Source of the DNA: Rufibacter ruber
GTDB taxonomy: Bacteria; Bacteroidota; Bacteroidia; Cytophagales; Hymenobacteraceae
NCBI RefSeq assembly: GCF_001647275.1
Contig: NZ_LRMM01000008.1
Location: 62,001 to 126,000, forward strand
Direction of reading: 5' to 3'
DNA: 64,000 bases
The notes beneath the pieces were generated by a model. The model did not search any database. It worked only from the letters and a program-made list of their open reading frames with translations, and was not told where the DNA came from. This document shows positions 35,033 to 44,408 of the stretch, piece by piece (the stretch's first letter is position 1; each line of letters begins with the position of its first letter). A program made the translations under genes and the position numbers.

Positions 35033-37651
35033 ATGAACTTTAACAACTATACCATCAAAAGCCAGGAGGCCGTGCAGAAGGCAACCGAGATTGCCGGCGG
35101 CAACCAGCAGCAGGCCATTGAGACGGGGCACTTGCTGAAGGGTATCCTGCAGACCGACGAGAACGTGACCGGTTTCTACCTGAAGAAGCTGGGCGTGAAC
35201 GTGAACCAATTCAACACCCGCCTGGACGAGATTGTGAACGCCTACCCTAAAGTGAGCGGCGGCAGTCCGTACCTGGGCAATGATGCCGCGGCGGCGTTAC
35301 AGAAAGCCAACTCGTATTTGAAAGAATTTGGGGATGAGTACGTGGCCATTGAGCACTTATTGCTGGGCTTGCTGGCCGGCCGTGACAAAACCGCTACGCT
35401 CTTAAAAGACAGCGGTATCACGGAGAAAGGCCTGAAAGCAGCCATCAAAGAACTGCGCGGTGACTCTAAAGTGACTGACCAAAACGCCGAGGCGAAATAC
35501 AACTCGCTCAAGCGTTACGCCATTGACCTGAACGAGCAGGCTCGCCTAGGCAAGATTGACCCGGTGATTGGCCGTGACGAGGAAATCAGGCGCGTGTTGC
35601 AGATTCTGAGCCGCCGTACCAAAAACAACCCGATTCTGCTGGGTGAGCCGGGCGTAGGTAAAACCGCCATCGTAGAAGGTCTGGCCCAGCGCATTGTGTC
35701 TGGTGACGTGCCCGAGAACCTCAAGTCCAAAACCATCATGAGTCTGGATATGGGCTTACTGGTAGCAGGAGCCAAATACAAAGGCGAGTTTGAGGAGCGT
35801 CTGAAAGCGGTCATCAAAGAAGTAGTAGACTCTGAGGGCGAGATTGTGCTCTTCATTGACGAGATCCACACCCTGATTGGAGCCGGTGCCGGTGGCGACA
35901 GCGCCATGGATGCCGCGAACCTTCTGAAACCAGCTTTGGCCCGCGGGGAATTGCATGCCATTGGTGCCACCACTTTGAAAGAGTACCAGAAGTACTTTGA
36001 GAAAGACAAAGCCATGGAGCGTCGGTTCCAGGCGGTGACGGTAGATGAACCCAGCATTCCAGATGCCATTTCCATCCTGCGTGGTATTAAAGAGAAGTAC
36101 GAGTTGCACCACGGCGTGCGCATCAAAGACGATGCGGTGATTGCTGCCGTGGAACTGTCCAGCCGCTACATCTCTGACCGTTTCTTGCCCGACAAAGCCA
36201 TTGACCTGGTAGACGAGGCCGCTTCTAAACTGCGCATCGAGATTGACTCTTTGCCTGTAGAGCTGGACGAGGTGCAGCGCAAGATCATGCAGTTGGAGAT
36301 TGAGCGCGAAGCCATCCGCCGTGAGAATGATAAGGAGAAAGAGAACCTGCTTTCCAAAGAGATTGCTGATTTAAGCGAAACCCGTGACGCCCTGCGCGCC
36401 AAATGGCAGAGTGAGAAACAGGTGATTGAAGGCATCCAGAAACAGAAGGAAGCCATTGAGCAGTACCGACTGGAAGCCGAGCAGGCCGAGCGCGCCGGGG
36501 ATTACGGTAGAGTAGCCGAGCTGCGTTACGGTAAAATCCAGGAGGCCGAAGCCAAGCTGCGCGAACTGCAGGAGCAGGTGAAACAGCAGCAGGAAGGTGA
36601 CCGCATGCTACAGGAGGAAGTAACCTCTGAAGACATCGCCGAGGTTGTGGCTAAGTGGACTGGCGTGCCAGTGAATAAGATGTTGCAAAGTGACCGCGAG
36701 AAACTGTTGCACCTGGAAGAAGAACTGGGCCGTCGCGTGGCCGGTCAGGAAGAAGCCATTGCCGCTATTTCTGATGCCGTGCGCCGCAGCCGGGCCGGCC
36801 TGCAAGACCCCAAACGCCCTATCGGTTCATTTATCTTCCTGGGTACCACCGGGGTGGGTAAAACCGAGCTCGCCAAGGCGCTGGCCGACTTCCTGTTCAA
36901 CGACGAGAACGCCATGGTGCGCATTGACATGAGTGAGTACCAGGAGCGCCACGCCGTGAGCCGTCTGGTGGGAGCGCCTCCGGGATACGTAGGCTACGAC
37001 GAAGGCGGTCAGTTGACCGAAGCCGTTCGCCGGAAGCCGTACTCTGTCATCTTGCTGGACGAGATTGAGAAAGCGCACCCAGACGTGTTTAACATCTTGC
37101 TGCAAGTGCTGGATGATGGTCGTTTGACTGATAACAAAGGCCGCGTGGCCAACTTCAAGAACACCATCATCATCATGACGTCTAACATTGGGGCGCACAT
37201 TATTCAGGAGAACTTCCAGCATCTGGATGAACTGAACCCTGAGCCCACCATTGACCGGACCCGTGACGAGGTGTTTGAGCTCTTGAAGAAGACCCTGCGC
37301 CCTGAGTTCCTGAACCGAATTGATGAGTTGATCATGTTCCGGCCGTTGAGCTCCCGTGAGATCCGGAAGATTGTGGACATCCAGTTCCGTCAGATCCAGG
37401 ACCGTCTGGAAGACACCGGCATCCGTCTGGAAGCCACCGACGAGGTACTGGACTTCCTGGGCCACGAGGGTTACGATCCGCAGTTCGGCGCCCGTCCGTT
37501 GAAGCGTGTGCTGCAACGCCGTATCCTGAACGAGCTGTCCAAAGCCATCTTGGCCGGTGACATCCGGAAAGACGCCGTGGTAGAAGCCGTACTGGAAGGG
37601 GATCAGATCAAGTTCATCAACGTGGACATTGACCTGCCCATTGACAGGTAA
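35033..37651 (+). CDS. clpB: ATP-dependent disaggregase ClpB
   Basis: 872 residues, the normal size. Hexameric AAA+ chaperone that pulls aggregated proteins apart with DnaK after heat stress. It has a double Clp N-domain (about 1-145), first Walker A '[15 protein letters not shown]' (about 205), the long coiled-coil middle domain (about 405-525) that separates ClpB from ClpA/C, second Walker A '[14 protein letters not shown]' (about 605) and Walker B '[16 protein letters not shown]'. No ClpP-binding loop was recognised. A terminator starts 26 nt after the stop. Confidence 0.97.
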   Translation: MNFNNYTIKSQEAVQKATEIAGGNQQQAIETGHLLKGILQTDENVTGFYLKKLGVNVNQFNTRLDEIVNAYPKVSGGSPYLGNDAAAALQKANSYLKEFGDEYVAIEHLLLGLLAGRDKTATLLKDSGITEKGLKAAIKELRGDSKVTDQNAEAKYNSLKRYAIDLNEQARLGKIDPVIGRDEEIRRVLQILSRRTKNNPILLGEPGVGKTAIVEGLAQRIVSGDVPENLKSKTIMSLDMGLLVAGAKYKGEFEERLKAVIKEVVDSEGEIVLFIDEIHTLIGAGAGGDSAMDAANLLKPALARGELHAIGATTLKEYQKYFEKDKAMERRFQAVTVDEPSIPDAISILRGIKEKYELHHGVRIKDDAVIAAVELSSRYISDRFLPDKAIDLVDEAASKLRIEIDSLPVELDEVQRKIMQLEIEREAIRRENDKEKENLLSKEIADLSETRDALRAKWQSEKQVIEGIQKQKEAIEQYRLEAEQAERAGDYGRVAELRYGKIQEAEAKLRELQEQVKQQQEGDRMLQEEVTSEDIAEVVAKWTGVPVNKMLQSDREKLLHLEEELGRRVAGQEEAIAAISDAVRRSRAGLQDPKRPIGSFIFLGTTGVGKTELAKALADFLFNDENAMVRIDMSEYQERHAVSRLVGAPPGYVGYDEGGQLTEAVRRKPYSVILLDEIEKAHPDVFNILLQVLDDGRLTDNKGRVANFKNTIIIMTSNIGAHIIQENFQHLDELNPEPTIDRTRDEVFELLKKTLRPEFLNRIDELIMFRPLSSREIRKIVDIQFRQIQDRLEDTGIRLEATDEVLDFLGHEGYDPQFGARPLKRVLQRRILNELSKAILAGDIRKDAVVEAVLEGDQIKFINVDIDLPIDR

Positions 37652-37677
37652 TTGATAGTGAGTGATTAAAAGTGGTG

Positions 37678-37708
37678 AAGCGGCCGGAGAATTTCTCCGC
37701 GCTTTTTT
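37678..37708 (+). terminator. clpB terminator
   Basis: AAGCG/CGCTT base and CGGAGA/TCTCCG upper stem followed by a run of seven T. Confidence 0.85.
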
Positions 37709-37720
37709 TACGGCCTTCCG

Positions 37721-37753
37721 TTTTGGGGCTGTTTTCTGAAAACAGCCCCAAAA
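37721..37753. repeat. GTTTT/GGCC palindrome family, copy 7
   Basis: Perfect 15-bp stem 'TTTTGGGGCTGTTTT' / 'AAAACAGCCCCAAAA' around CTG. Confidence 0.75.
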
Positions 37754-37819
37754 AAGACTTAGCGGGTTTTCTTCTCCCTGCGGAAAAGGTTTTTCAGTTG
37801 TTATGGCAAAAGCAACTGG

Positions 37820-37870
37820 CACAGACGCTCGCAGGTCTGAAAGACGCTACGAGGTCTTTTGAGCAGGCGG
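37820..37870 (+). repeat. REP element related to the RAYT ends
   Basis: 'CAGACGCTCGCAGGTC', 'GACGCTACGAGGTCTT' and the exact trailing 'GAGCAGGCGG' also found just inside the left RAYT repeat (34180-34190). Confidence 0.7.
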
Positions 37871-37893
37871 TACAGCGGGGGCAGGTGTATAGA

Positions 37894-37980
37894 ACCCACC
37901 CTTCCCGGGAGGGGAGTTTTCTGGAATGCGTGCTCTCCTGAGTCAAACATCCCCCTTCGCCCCCTTCCAAAGGGGGAGTA
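37894..37980 (+). repeat. Mosaic intergenic element
   Basis: 'CCCACCCTTCCCGGGAGGGG' hairpin, 'TGGAATGCGTG', then 'CCCCCTTCGCCCCCTTCC' with 'AAAGGGGGAGTAT'. Third copy of the mosaic family. Confidence 0.6.
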
Positions 37981-38380
37981 TTGGAGTGAGTCCTGAGTTA
38001 TGAGTCTTGAGTCCAGAGTCCTTTCTTTTCCCCTTAGGCAATTCAGCAGGAATGAAGCAGCAATGCCTGGTTTCGCCGCCGCGCCGCGGGGGCAGCCAGA
38101 GACCGCCCGTCATCAGTAGACACGATTCTGGGGACTCGCGCCAGCGCGTGAGTATCAGCTGGCGTTAGAAGGCACGGAAGTAACTTCCGCGCCATAGAGG
38201 AGCTATAGAGGGCAGAGGTAATGTGAGGCGGCCGCCTCATGGAAGATGAAAGCTTCCGCCATTATAGGTCCAAGTTGGAAACTTGAACCAGTGAAAGCGA
38301 CAAATAAGCAGCAATAAGTAAGCAAACAAGCAGCAATGAACAATCAACACTTCTGCCAGTGGCACCTCTGTTAAATCAAC

Positions 38381-38627
38381 ACTTCTGCCCTTGGCTGATG
38401 TGCGCAGCACGGGCTCGCCATAGGCTAGCGGGACAACAACGGTTACCTACTGAAACAGACAGAGCAAGTAAGGAAGTAACAGGAGAGGAACCCAGACCAG
38501 TCCTGGCGGGGAGCGCCTCTGTTAATACGGTGCCCAAGGCAACGCCAAAGGCGTAGTTTTAACAGCAGTGCGAGCCGCCAGGACGGGGCCCCGCGGCCGT
38601 GAGCGCTTACCGGAAAAGATGAAACAA
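38381..38627 (+). ncRNA. Putative structured RNA element, copy B
   Basis: Second about 250-nt copy. The closing stem 'GTCCTGGCGG' / 'CCGCCAGGAC' is perfect here, 'CTGTTAA' / 'TTAACAG' is kept, and the two variable hairpins are 'TGCC CAA GGCA' and 'ACGCC AAA GGCGT'. The last 40 bases match copies A and C almost base for base. The sequence 'AATCAACACTTCTGCC' before it is partly duplicated (38342 and 38375). No ORF is conserved between copies. Confidence 0.62.
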
Positions 38628-38644
38628 TGCAGCTACTAAACACC

Positions 38645-38900
38645 GCGACAAGCGCTAAAGCCAAGGGAGCAGCGGACTACGTATTCCTAAAATAACAGCA
38701 CTGCAGCAAGCGGCAAAGCCAAGGGAATAACGAACTACGCATACACTCCTGCTAACAACAATGAAACAGAAGGGGCTTTTGATGCCCTGCTCCCAACTGC
38801 ACTGCCAAGGCAACAGCAGACTTCGCCTTCCAGCCGCAGCCAGGGGAACAGCGATCTGTATTCCGTCAAGGGGAACAGCAAAGTAGATATTGCCACTGTA
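38645..38900 (+). repeat. Degenerate repeat array following structured element B
   Basis: At least four units of the type 'AAGCGGCAAAGCCAAGGGAA' + 'NANCGNACTACG', near 38648, 38706, 38795 and 38835, spacing 40-90 bp. Many contain a small GGC-AAA-GCC hairpin. Confidence 0.5.
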
Positions 38901-38966
38901 GCTACAACTTCCGGTGAAAGCACACACTACTCTTTCCTGCACCTCCATCCAGCAAAAAGACACATA

Positions 38967-39012
38967 TTTCTGTTTTTAGCCTGTTTTTCCAAAAACAAGT
39001 CAAAAACAGAAA
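38967..39012. repeat. GTTTT/GGCC palindrome family, copy 8
   Basis: Outer 'TTTCTGTTTTT' / 'AAAAACAGAAA' perfect; inner arm diverged. Confidence 0.55.
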
Positions 39013-39091
39013 CTCATCAGCACCCTTGCCAGAGCCCCAGCATTTTCTAATTTTGTCAACTGTTCCTGTGTACCCCCTTATTCTTCTTTCT

Positions 39092-39694
39092 GTGTCTTCT
39101 GTCTTCTACACGTACCTCCAACTGGGCTTTCACCATATTTTCAACCTGCAGGCGTATGACCACATGGTGTTTGTGCTGGCCATGTGCGCGGTGTACTCCG
39201 GCAGTGAGTGGCGTAGAATTCTGGCGCTGGTCACCAGTTTTACCGTTGGCCACTCTATCACGCTGGCGCTTTCCACGCTGGAGATGCTCACATTCAACAC
39301 GGCCCTGATTGAACTCCTGATTCCCGTCACTATCTTAATCACCTGCCTGTACAATTTCACCCAACTGAACAAAGGCAAGAAAAAAGGCGGCGCGCTCTGG
39401 TCCTGGAACAATGTATTCGCCATTGCCTTCGGGCTGATTCACGGCATGGGGTTCTCCAATTACCTGAAGTCTTTGCTGGGGAAAGGGCAGAACATTGTGC
39501 TGGAGCTGTTTGCGTTTAACGTGGGCATAGAACTGGGGCAGTTGCTCATTGTGGCGCTGGTGCTGCTGATCAACCTCCTGCTCACCCACATCCTGCACGT
39601 AAAGAAACGGGACTGGATACTTGGCGTGAGCAGCGCCGCGGGGGCCATTGCGCTCATGCTGATTCTGGGCCAGGATTTATCGGCTGTTTTTTAG
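39092..39694 (+). CDS. HupE/UreJ family membrane protein
   Basis: About 200 residues from a GTG at 39092; TTG codons at 39026 and 39053 are alternatives in the same frame and there is no ATG. The GTG is preferred because it gives the family-typical start 'SSVFYTYLQLGFHHIF'. Six or so membrane helices are visible, with 'AYDHMVFVLAM', 'TSFTVGHSITLAL', 'FGLIHGMGFSNYL' and 'FNVGIELGQL'; the conserved His/Asp/Glu sites resemble HupE/UreJ nickel (or cobalt) permease-like proteins. Substrate here is unknown, since no urease or hydrogenase gene is in the window. The stop codon lies inside the terminator stem. Confidence 0.85.
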   Translation: MSSVFYTYLQLGFHHIFNLQAYDHMVFVLAMCAVYSGSEWRRILALVTSFTVGHSITLALSTLEMLTFNTALIELLIPVTILITCLYNFTQLNKGKKKGGALWSWNNVFAIAFGLIHGMGFSNYLKSLLGKGQNIVLELFAFNVGIELGQLLIVALVLLINLLLTHILHVKKRDWILGVSSAAGAIALMLILGQDLSAVF

Positions 39695-39711
39695 GGAACA
39701 GCCTTTTTTTT
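39682..39711 (+). terminator. HupE/UreJ terminator overlapping the stop codon
   Basis: 'GGCTGTT' pairs with 'AACAGCC' around TTTAGGG, followed by eight T. The TAG stop (39692-39694) is in the loop. The segment TTTTTAGGGAACAGCC is repeated once more directly after. Confidence 0.85.
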
Positions 39712-39767
39712 AGGGAACAGCCTTAAAACAGGAACGTACACCCCATGTTCCTTTTACATTTTCTCTC

Positions 39768-40388
39768 ATGCTGGCGGAGTCATACAGAGTCTTGCAACTT
39801 CCGTACGGGGCGCAGATGTCCCAGATCAGGCAGGCCTACCGCCAGCTGGTACTCCAATACCACCCAGACCGGAACCGCCAACCGGGTGCCTATGAAGTAT
39901 TCCTGCAAGTGCAGGCAGCGTATGAGTACCTCCAAAAGTACCACACCGTTGGCGTTGCCGCCCCTGCTTTTCCCCCTGCCCCCCAAACTGCTGCCACCAA
40001 AGCTGAGCGCGACTGGGAAAAGTACCAGCACCTGTATGAACCGCCCGCAGACCCCAGAGAGTTTGCGGCCTGGGCCGAAGTGGCGCGCGAGCGGGTACGC
40101 CGCCAGAAGGAGAAAGACCATGCCGCCTACGTGCAGCGCACGCTGGAGATGAAAAAGCAATGGTGGTACGGCATTGCCTTGGCCAGCAGCTATGCCCTGC
40201 TCCTGGCCGGCAGTCTGACAGGAATTGTCATTGCCATCATTCCGTTTCTCTTTCTGCTGAGCGACCACCCCAAACGGGTGTTTCTGGCGGTCATTCTGGT
40301 GCCCGTTGGCTGGCGAATTGTCAACATCATGCAGAACTTCCGGCAAGACATCCGGCGCCACTTTGGGGAAGACCTGCCGGAAGAATGA
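39768..40388 (+). CDS. J-domain (DnaJ-like) membrane protein
   Basis: 206 residues. Residues 3-62 form a J domain with the HPD motif ('LQYHPDRNRQ') and helix II-IV pattern ('QIRQAYRQLV', 'AAYEYLQKY'). A linker follows ('WEKYQHLYEPPADPREFAAW') and two membrane helices near 135-185 ('YALLLAGSLTGIVIAIIPFLFLL' region and 'VFLAVILVPVGWRIV'). J domains stimulate DnaK ATPase, so it may recruit DnaK to the membrane (inference). It is not a full-length DnaJ; no zinc-finger or substrate domain. Confidence 0.85.
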   Translation: MLAESYRVLQLPYGAQMSQIRQAYRQLVLQYHPDRNRQPGAYEVFLQVQAAYEYLQKYHTVGVAAPAFPPAPQTAATKAERDWEKYQHLYEPPADPREFAAWAEVARERVRRQKEKDHAAYVQRTLEMKKQWWYGIALASSYALLLAGSLTGIVIAIIPFLFLLSDHPKRVFLAVILVPVGWRIVNIMQNFRQDIRRHFGEDLPEE

Positions 40389-40472
40389 AACTGGCACCCC
40401 GGCGTTTTTTTCTTTGGCGGCAAATCGCGAAATTGCCCTTTCACCCGAACCACAAACAACCCATCCGTTTCA

Positions 40473-42797
40473 ATGAAGATATCTTTGCTCGCCGCCGGCC
40501 TGTTGCTTTCATTGGCAGGCTCCGCCTTGGCGCAAGAGAATACAGATAAATCAAAATTCAGGCAGCTGGCACAGGAACTGCCCACCCCCAACGTGTACCG
40601 CTCCGCCTCCGGGGCCCCCGGCCATGAGTACTGGCAGCAGCGCGCCGACTACAACATCAAGGTGGAGCTGAATGATGACAACCAGTCGGTGACCGGTTCT
40701 GAGACCATCACCTACACCAACCTGTCGCCAGACGTGTTGACGTACCTCTGGGTGCAGCTGGACCAGAATATCTTTGAGAAGAATTCCATGAACAGCCTCA
40801 CCCAAACCAGCCGCATTCCCGCCAAGCCCACCTTTGAGGCCGCTGAGGCCCTGGCCGAGCAGACGTTTGACGGCGGTTACAAAATCAAAGCGGTAAAAGA
40901 CGCCAACGGCAGAGCTTTGCCCTATGTGATCAACTTCACCATGATGCGCATAGACCTTCCAACGCCATTGAAGCCCAAGCAGAGCGTGAAGTTCAGTATT
41001 GACTGGTTCAACAACATCAATGACCAGAAGAAACAGGGCGGCCGCGGCGGCTACGAGTATTTCCCCAAAGACGGGAACTACGAGTACCAGATGGCGCAGT
41101 GGTTCCCGCGCATGGCCGTGTATGATGACGTGAACGGCTGGCAGCACAAGCAGTTTTTGGGCACGGGTGAGTTTGCGCTTCCGTTTGGGGACTACCGCGT
41201 GAGCATTACCGTACCAGCTGACCATGTGGTGGCCTCTACCGGTGAACTGCAGAACCCAGACCAGGTCATGACCAGCACCCAGCGCAGCCGCATGGCACAG
41301 GCGCAGAAGGCAAACAAACCCGTACTCATTGTGACCCAGGCTGAGGCGGAGCAAGCCGAAAAAAACAAGGCCAAAGGCAAAAAGACGTGGGTGTATTCAG
41401 CTAAAAACGTGCGTGACTTTGCCTGGGCCAGCTCCCGTAAGTTCATCTGGGATGCCATGAACGTGAACGTAGCCGGCAAGAACACCTTGGCCATGAGCTA
41501 CTACCCCAAAGAAGGCAACCCGCTGTGGGGACAGTACTCCACCGAGGTGGTGGCGCACACGCTAAAGGTCTACTCCAGGTTCACCATTGACTACCCGTAC
41601 CCCGTGGCTATCTCAGTGCACGGCGCCGTGGGCGGAATGGAGTACCCTATGATCTCGTTCAACGGGGGTCGGCCAGAGGCCGATGGCTCGTATACCGAGC
41701 GCACCAAGTACGGCATGATCTCAGTGATCATCCACGAAGTGGGGCACAACTTCTTCCCCATGATCATCAACTCAGACGAGCGCCAGTGGACCTGGATGGA
41801 TGAAGGCCTCAACACATTTGTACAGTACCTCGCAGAGCAGGAGTGGCAGCGGGATTACCCGTCGCGCCGCGGCGAGCCCCGTAACATTGTGGAGTACATG
41901 AAGATGGACAAGAGCCTGCAGCAGCCCATCATGACCAACTCTGAGTCTATCACCCAGCTGGGCAACAACGCCTATGGCAAACCGGCCACCGCCCTCAATA
42001 TTCTGCGGGAGACAGTGATGGGCCGCAAGCTGTTTGACTATGCTTTCAAGGAATACGCGCGCCGCTGGGCCTTCAAACACCCCATGCCGGCCGACTTTTT
42101 CAGAACCATGGAAGACGCCTCTGGCACTGATCTGGACTGGTTCTGGAGAGGCTGGTTCTACACCACAGACCACGTAGACCAGGAACTGACGGGGGTGCGT
42201 TGGTTCAGTGTTGACTCCAGAAACCCAGAGGTGGAGAACGCCCGCCGCCGGTCAGAGATTAACGCGGCCCCGCAGAGCCTTTCCCAGCAGCGCAACCTGC
42301 AGGACATCCCCAAGACGCTGGTTGACGTGAAGCCGGAACTGAAGGATTTCTACAACACCTATGACCCACTGGCCGTGACCGAAGAAAGCAAAGCGCAGTA
42401 CCAGAAGTACCTGCAGAGCCTCACCCCAGAAGAGCGCGCCTTCCTGGAAAAAGGCTTCAACTTCTATGAAGTGGGGGTTAGGAACAACGGCGGACTGGTG
42501 ATGCCCCTGGTGGTACAGATGAACTTTACAGACGGCACCAACCAGGTTGTGCGCATCCCCGCTGAAATCTGGCGCTACAATGAGCAGGAGATCACCAAAG
42601 TGTTTGTCACTGAAAAACCCGTGGCCAGCTTTGTGCTAGACCCTTTCCAGGAAACGGCAGACATCAACCTAGACAACAACGCTTATCCGCAGCGGGCCCA
42701 GCCTTCACGGTTTGAACTGTTCAAGCAGCAGCCCCAGGGTATTACGCCAAACCCGCTCCAGCAGCAGATGCAACGCCAGCAAGGGAACGGCAGATAG
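40473..42797 (+). CDS. M1 family zinc aminopeptidase, secreted
   Basis: 774 residues; signal peptide ending 'GSALAQ'. The zinc site HExxH is at 421-425 ('IIHEVGHNFFP') with the third ligand Glu444 in 'WTWMDEGLN'; the exopeptidase-type motif upstream reads 'GAVGGMEYPM' (GxMEN-like but with EYPM, as in the DUF/M1 subgroup of Bacteroidota). An N-terminal beta domain (about 50-300) precedes the thermolysin-like domain (about 310-570). It probably trims peptides from the N-terminus in the periplasm or outside. It ends in a Gln-rich tail; no T9SS domain. Confidence 0.92.
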   Translation: MKISLLAAGLLLSLAGSALAQENTDKSKFRQLAQELPTPNVYRSASGAPGHEYWQQRADYNIKVELNDDNQSVTGSETITYTNLSPDVLTYLWVQLDQNIFEKNSMNSLTQTSRIPAKPTFEAAEALAEQTFDGGYKIKAVKDANGRALPYVINFTMMRIDLPTPLKPKQSVKFSIDWFNNINDQKKQGGRGGYEYFPKDGNYEYQMAQWFPRMAVYDDVNGWQHKQFLGTGEFALPFGDYRVSITVPADHVVASTGELQNPDQVMTSTQRSRMAQAQKANKPVLIVTQAEAEQAEKNKAKGKKTWVYSAKNVRDFAWASSRKFIWDAMNVNVAGKNTLAMSYYPKEGNPLWGQYSTEVVAHTLKVYSRFTIDYPYPVAISVHGAVGGMEYPMISFNGGRPEADGSYTERTKYGMISVIIHEVGHNFFPMIINSDERQWTWMDEGLNTFVQYLAEQEWQRDYPSRRGEPRNIVEYMKMDKSLQQPIMTNSESITQLGNNAYGKPATALNILRETVMGRKLFDYAFKEYARRWAFKHPMPADFFRTMEDASGTDLDWFWRGWFYTTDHVDQELTGVRWFSVDSRNPEVENARRRSEINAAPQSLSQQRNLQDIPKTLVDVKPELKDFYNTYDPLAVTEESKAQYQKYLQSLTPEERAFLEKGFNFYEVGVRNNGGLVMPLVVQMNFTDGTNQVVRIPAEIWRYNEQEITKVFVTEKPVASFVLDPFQETADINLDNNAYPQRAQPSRFELFKQQPQGITPNPLQQQMQRQQGNGR

Positions 42798-42798
42798 C

Positions 42799-42843
42799 TT
42801 CTGTTTTCAGCCTGTTTTCTGAAAAGTAGGCCCAAAACAGAAA
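42799..42843. repeat. GTTTT/GGCC palindrome family, copy 9
   Basis: 'TTCTGTTTTCAGCCTGTTTT' opposite 'CCCAAAACAGAA', starting next to the stop codon; imperfect core. Confidence 0.6.
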
Positions 42844-42848
42844 GGAAC

Positions 42849-42886
42849 AAACCGAAAGGCTCCTCTAGTGGGGAGCCTTTCGGTTT
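42849..42886 (+). terminator. M1 peptidase terminator
   Basis: Perfect 15-bp stem 'AAACCGAAAGGCTCC' / 'GGAGCCTTTCGGTTT' with a T-run. Confidence 0.92.
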
Positions 42887-43059
42887 TTCTGGCCATTTCA
42901 CCCTTGCAGGAACGGCAGGGTATCTCCTGGCTTTTGCTCTATTGTACCACCCCGTAGACCTGCAACAAAGAGCTGATTTGCATTGGGAGCAGGGGGCCTT
43001 CACTTCAAGATTACGTTTTTGGCGTGTTTTGTAAAAAGCAGGTCAGAAACGGAAAATGG

Positions 43060-43100
43060 TGCAGACGCCCACAGGTGCTGCGCACGCTACAAGGTCTTTT
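43060..43100 (+). repeat. REP element, diverged
   Basis: 'GCAGACGCCCACAGGTGCTG' then 'GCACGCTACAAGGTCTTTTT'. Fourth REP of the RAYT-related group; preceded by a degenerate palindrome (43013-43052). Confidence 0.5.
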
Positions 43101-43177
43101 TGAAATTGCTGATTGTTCATTGCTGATTTAAATAAAGGAACTGGCGCGCGACTCCTGTCTTGTGCCATGGGCTGGGT

Positions 43178-43193
43178 CGAGTCTCCAGACTCG
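43178..43193. repeat. CGAGTCTCCAGACTCG palindrome
   Basis: Same palindrome as 15594-15611; another, CGAGTCTGGAGACTCG, is at 43689-43704. Confidence 0.55.
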
Positions 43194-43225
43194 CCGGGAA
43201 CTGTATGACGTTCAGGAATACGTGG

Positions 43226-43347
43226 AACCCACCCCTACCCCTCCAGGGAAGGGAATTTCAGCAATGAGTGGGACCTATGCCCTATGCCCGTATACCTCTG
43301 GCATGCGTGTTCAGCAGGTGTCAACATCCTCCTTCGCCCCCTTCAAA
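43226..43347 (+). repeat. Mosaic intergenic element, interrupted by an insertion
   Basis: 'CCCACCCCTACCCCTCC', a CCTCCTTCGCCCCCTTCAAA arm, then the family's expected AAGGGGGAG arm is found only at 43543-43551, after the 191-bp insertion. Confidence 0.6.
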
Positions 43348-43538
43348 GGGCAGTGCCGTTAAGTTCTACTAAAATGAAGTTGCTCTTCCTGATTTGCAAT
43401 CCGGAAGCAGGTAATGCGGGGATTTGCAATCCCCGTCTCAGCCCTCCAGACCTGCACAAGCCGCGGATTACAAATCCGCAGGATACGCTAGTTCGGAATT
43501 GCAAATCCCGAACAGCCGAGAACTTAACAGCCCTGCCC
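43348..43538. mobile_element. MITE-like insertion with 20-bp inverted ends and target-site duplication
   Basis: Left end 'GGGCAGTGCCGTTAAGTTCT'; the reversed right end is 'GGGCAGGGCTGTTAAGTTCT' (18 of 20 match). TTCAAA flanks both ends (43342-43347 and 43539-43544). The inside holds four small hairpins of the type GGATT-TGC-AATCC (43391, 43417-43434, 43463-43479, 43492-43512). No gene. Inserted in the stem of a mosaic repeat. Confidence 0.65.
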
Positions 43539-43776
43539 TTCAAAAGGGAGGTAACGAAAGGAGTCCTGAGTCTTGAGTTCTGAAGTCATTTAATCCCGCT
43601 CTGGCAATCCAGCACGGGTAAACCAGCACTGCGCATGGTCGCTGCCCGGCAGCGAGGGTAGTCAGAGACTACCCATCATCATTAGACACGAGTCTGGAGA
43701 CTCGCGCCAGCAGGACCTGCTGCAGTTGCTGTAGCTGCTGCAGCAGCCACTATCAGTCTGCCATAGCCAATCCACC

Positions 43777-44027
43777 ACTTCTGCCCCCCGACTGATGTGC
43801 GCAGCACGGGCTCGTCTCAGGCTAGCGGATCTACAATAGTTACCTGCAGAGGCAGCAATAAACAGGAAAGACTGATCAGGAAAGGGACAGAGACCAGTCG
43901 TGGGGATGAGCGCCTCTGGTTCTCGGTGCTGCTTTAGCAGCAAAACCGAAGGTTTAGAGAAGCAGCAGTGCGAATCGCCAGGACGGGGCCCCGCGGCCGT
44001 GAGCGCTTACCGGAAAAGATGGAACAG
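43777..44027 (+). ncRNA. Putative structured RNA element, copy C
   Basis: Third copy and the most diverged one, yet the 5' block 'CTGATGTGCGCAGCACGGGC' and 3' block are intact. Variable hairpins are 'TGCTGC TTTA GCAGCA' and 'AAACC GAA GGTTT'; both differ in sequence from copies A and B and both remain fully paired. The 'CTGTTAA' stem of A and B is replaced by a TGCTGCTT/AAGCAGCA alternative. The closing stem has two mismatches. Confidence 0.6.
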
Positions 44028-44042
44028 CAAAGAGATTGCGCA

Positions 44043-44240
44043 CCGGAGCAAACGGCACAGCCAGGGGAACAGCAAACCACGCATTCCAACAGCAGCAATG
44101 AAACAAAGCAGTCAGTGAGGCCCCGGAGCAAACGGCAGAGCCATGGGAACAGCAAACCACGTATTCCCACAACAGCAGCACTTCGTCAACCAGACCAGCC
44201 AAGGGAATATATAAATTACACATTCCAGCAGAAGCAATTC
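44043..44240 (+). repeat. Degenerate repeat array following structured element C
   Basis: Two strong units, 'GGAGCAAACGGCACAGCCAG' + 'GGGAACAGCAAACCACGCATTCC' type, near 44044 and 44124, and a weaker one near 44190. Confidence 0.55.
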
Positions 44241-44346
44241 AAAAAGAAAGTTCGTGAGGCATTACAGCAACTTGTATAGATTAGTGAACAGTATAACATT
44301 ACAACTGCAACAACACCAACCGTAACTTAAACCTTTGCACCGCATA

Positions 44347-44391
44347 AAAAAGCAGCAGGCCGTTCTACAAAAGAACGGCCTGCTGCTTTTT
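44347..44391. terminator. Bidirectional-type terminator at the 3' end of the carboxypeptidase-regulatory-like gene
   Basis: 20-bp perfect stem 44347-44366 with 44372-44391 (AAAAAGCAGCAGGCCGTTCT arm); T-run on both strands. It ends 18 nt from the minus-strand stop codon. Confidence 0.9.
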
Positions 44392-44408
44392 ATTAAAGAA
44401 ATTCCTAT

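Noticed and set aside
43954-44223. Cysteine/leucine-rich minus-strand frames in the repeat array (and similar at 38655-38963)
   Set aside because: The repeated 'protein' follows from translating the tandem DNA units; frames differ between the three arrays and none is conserved as protein.
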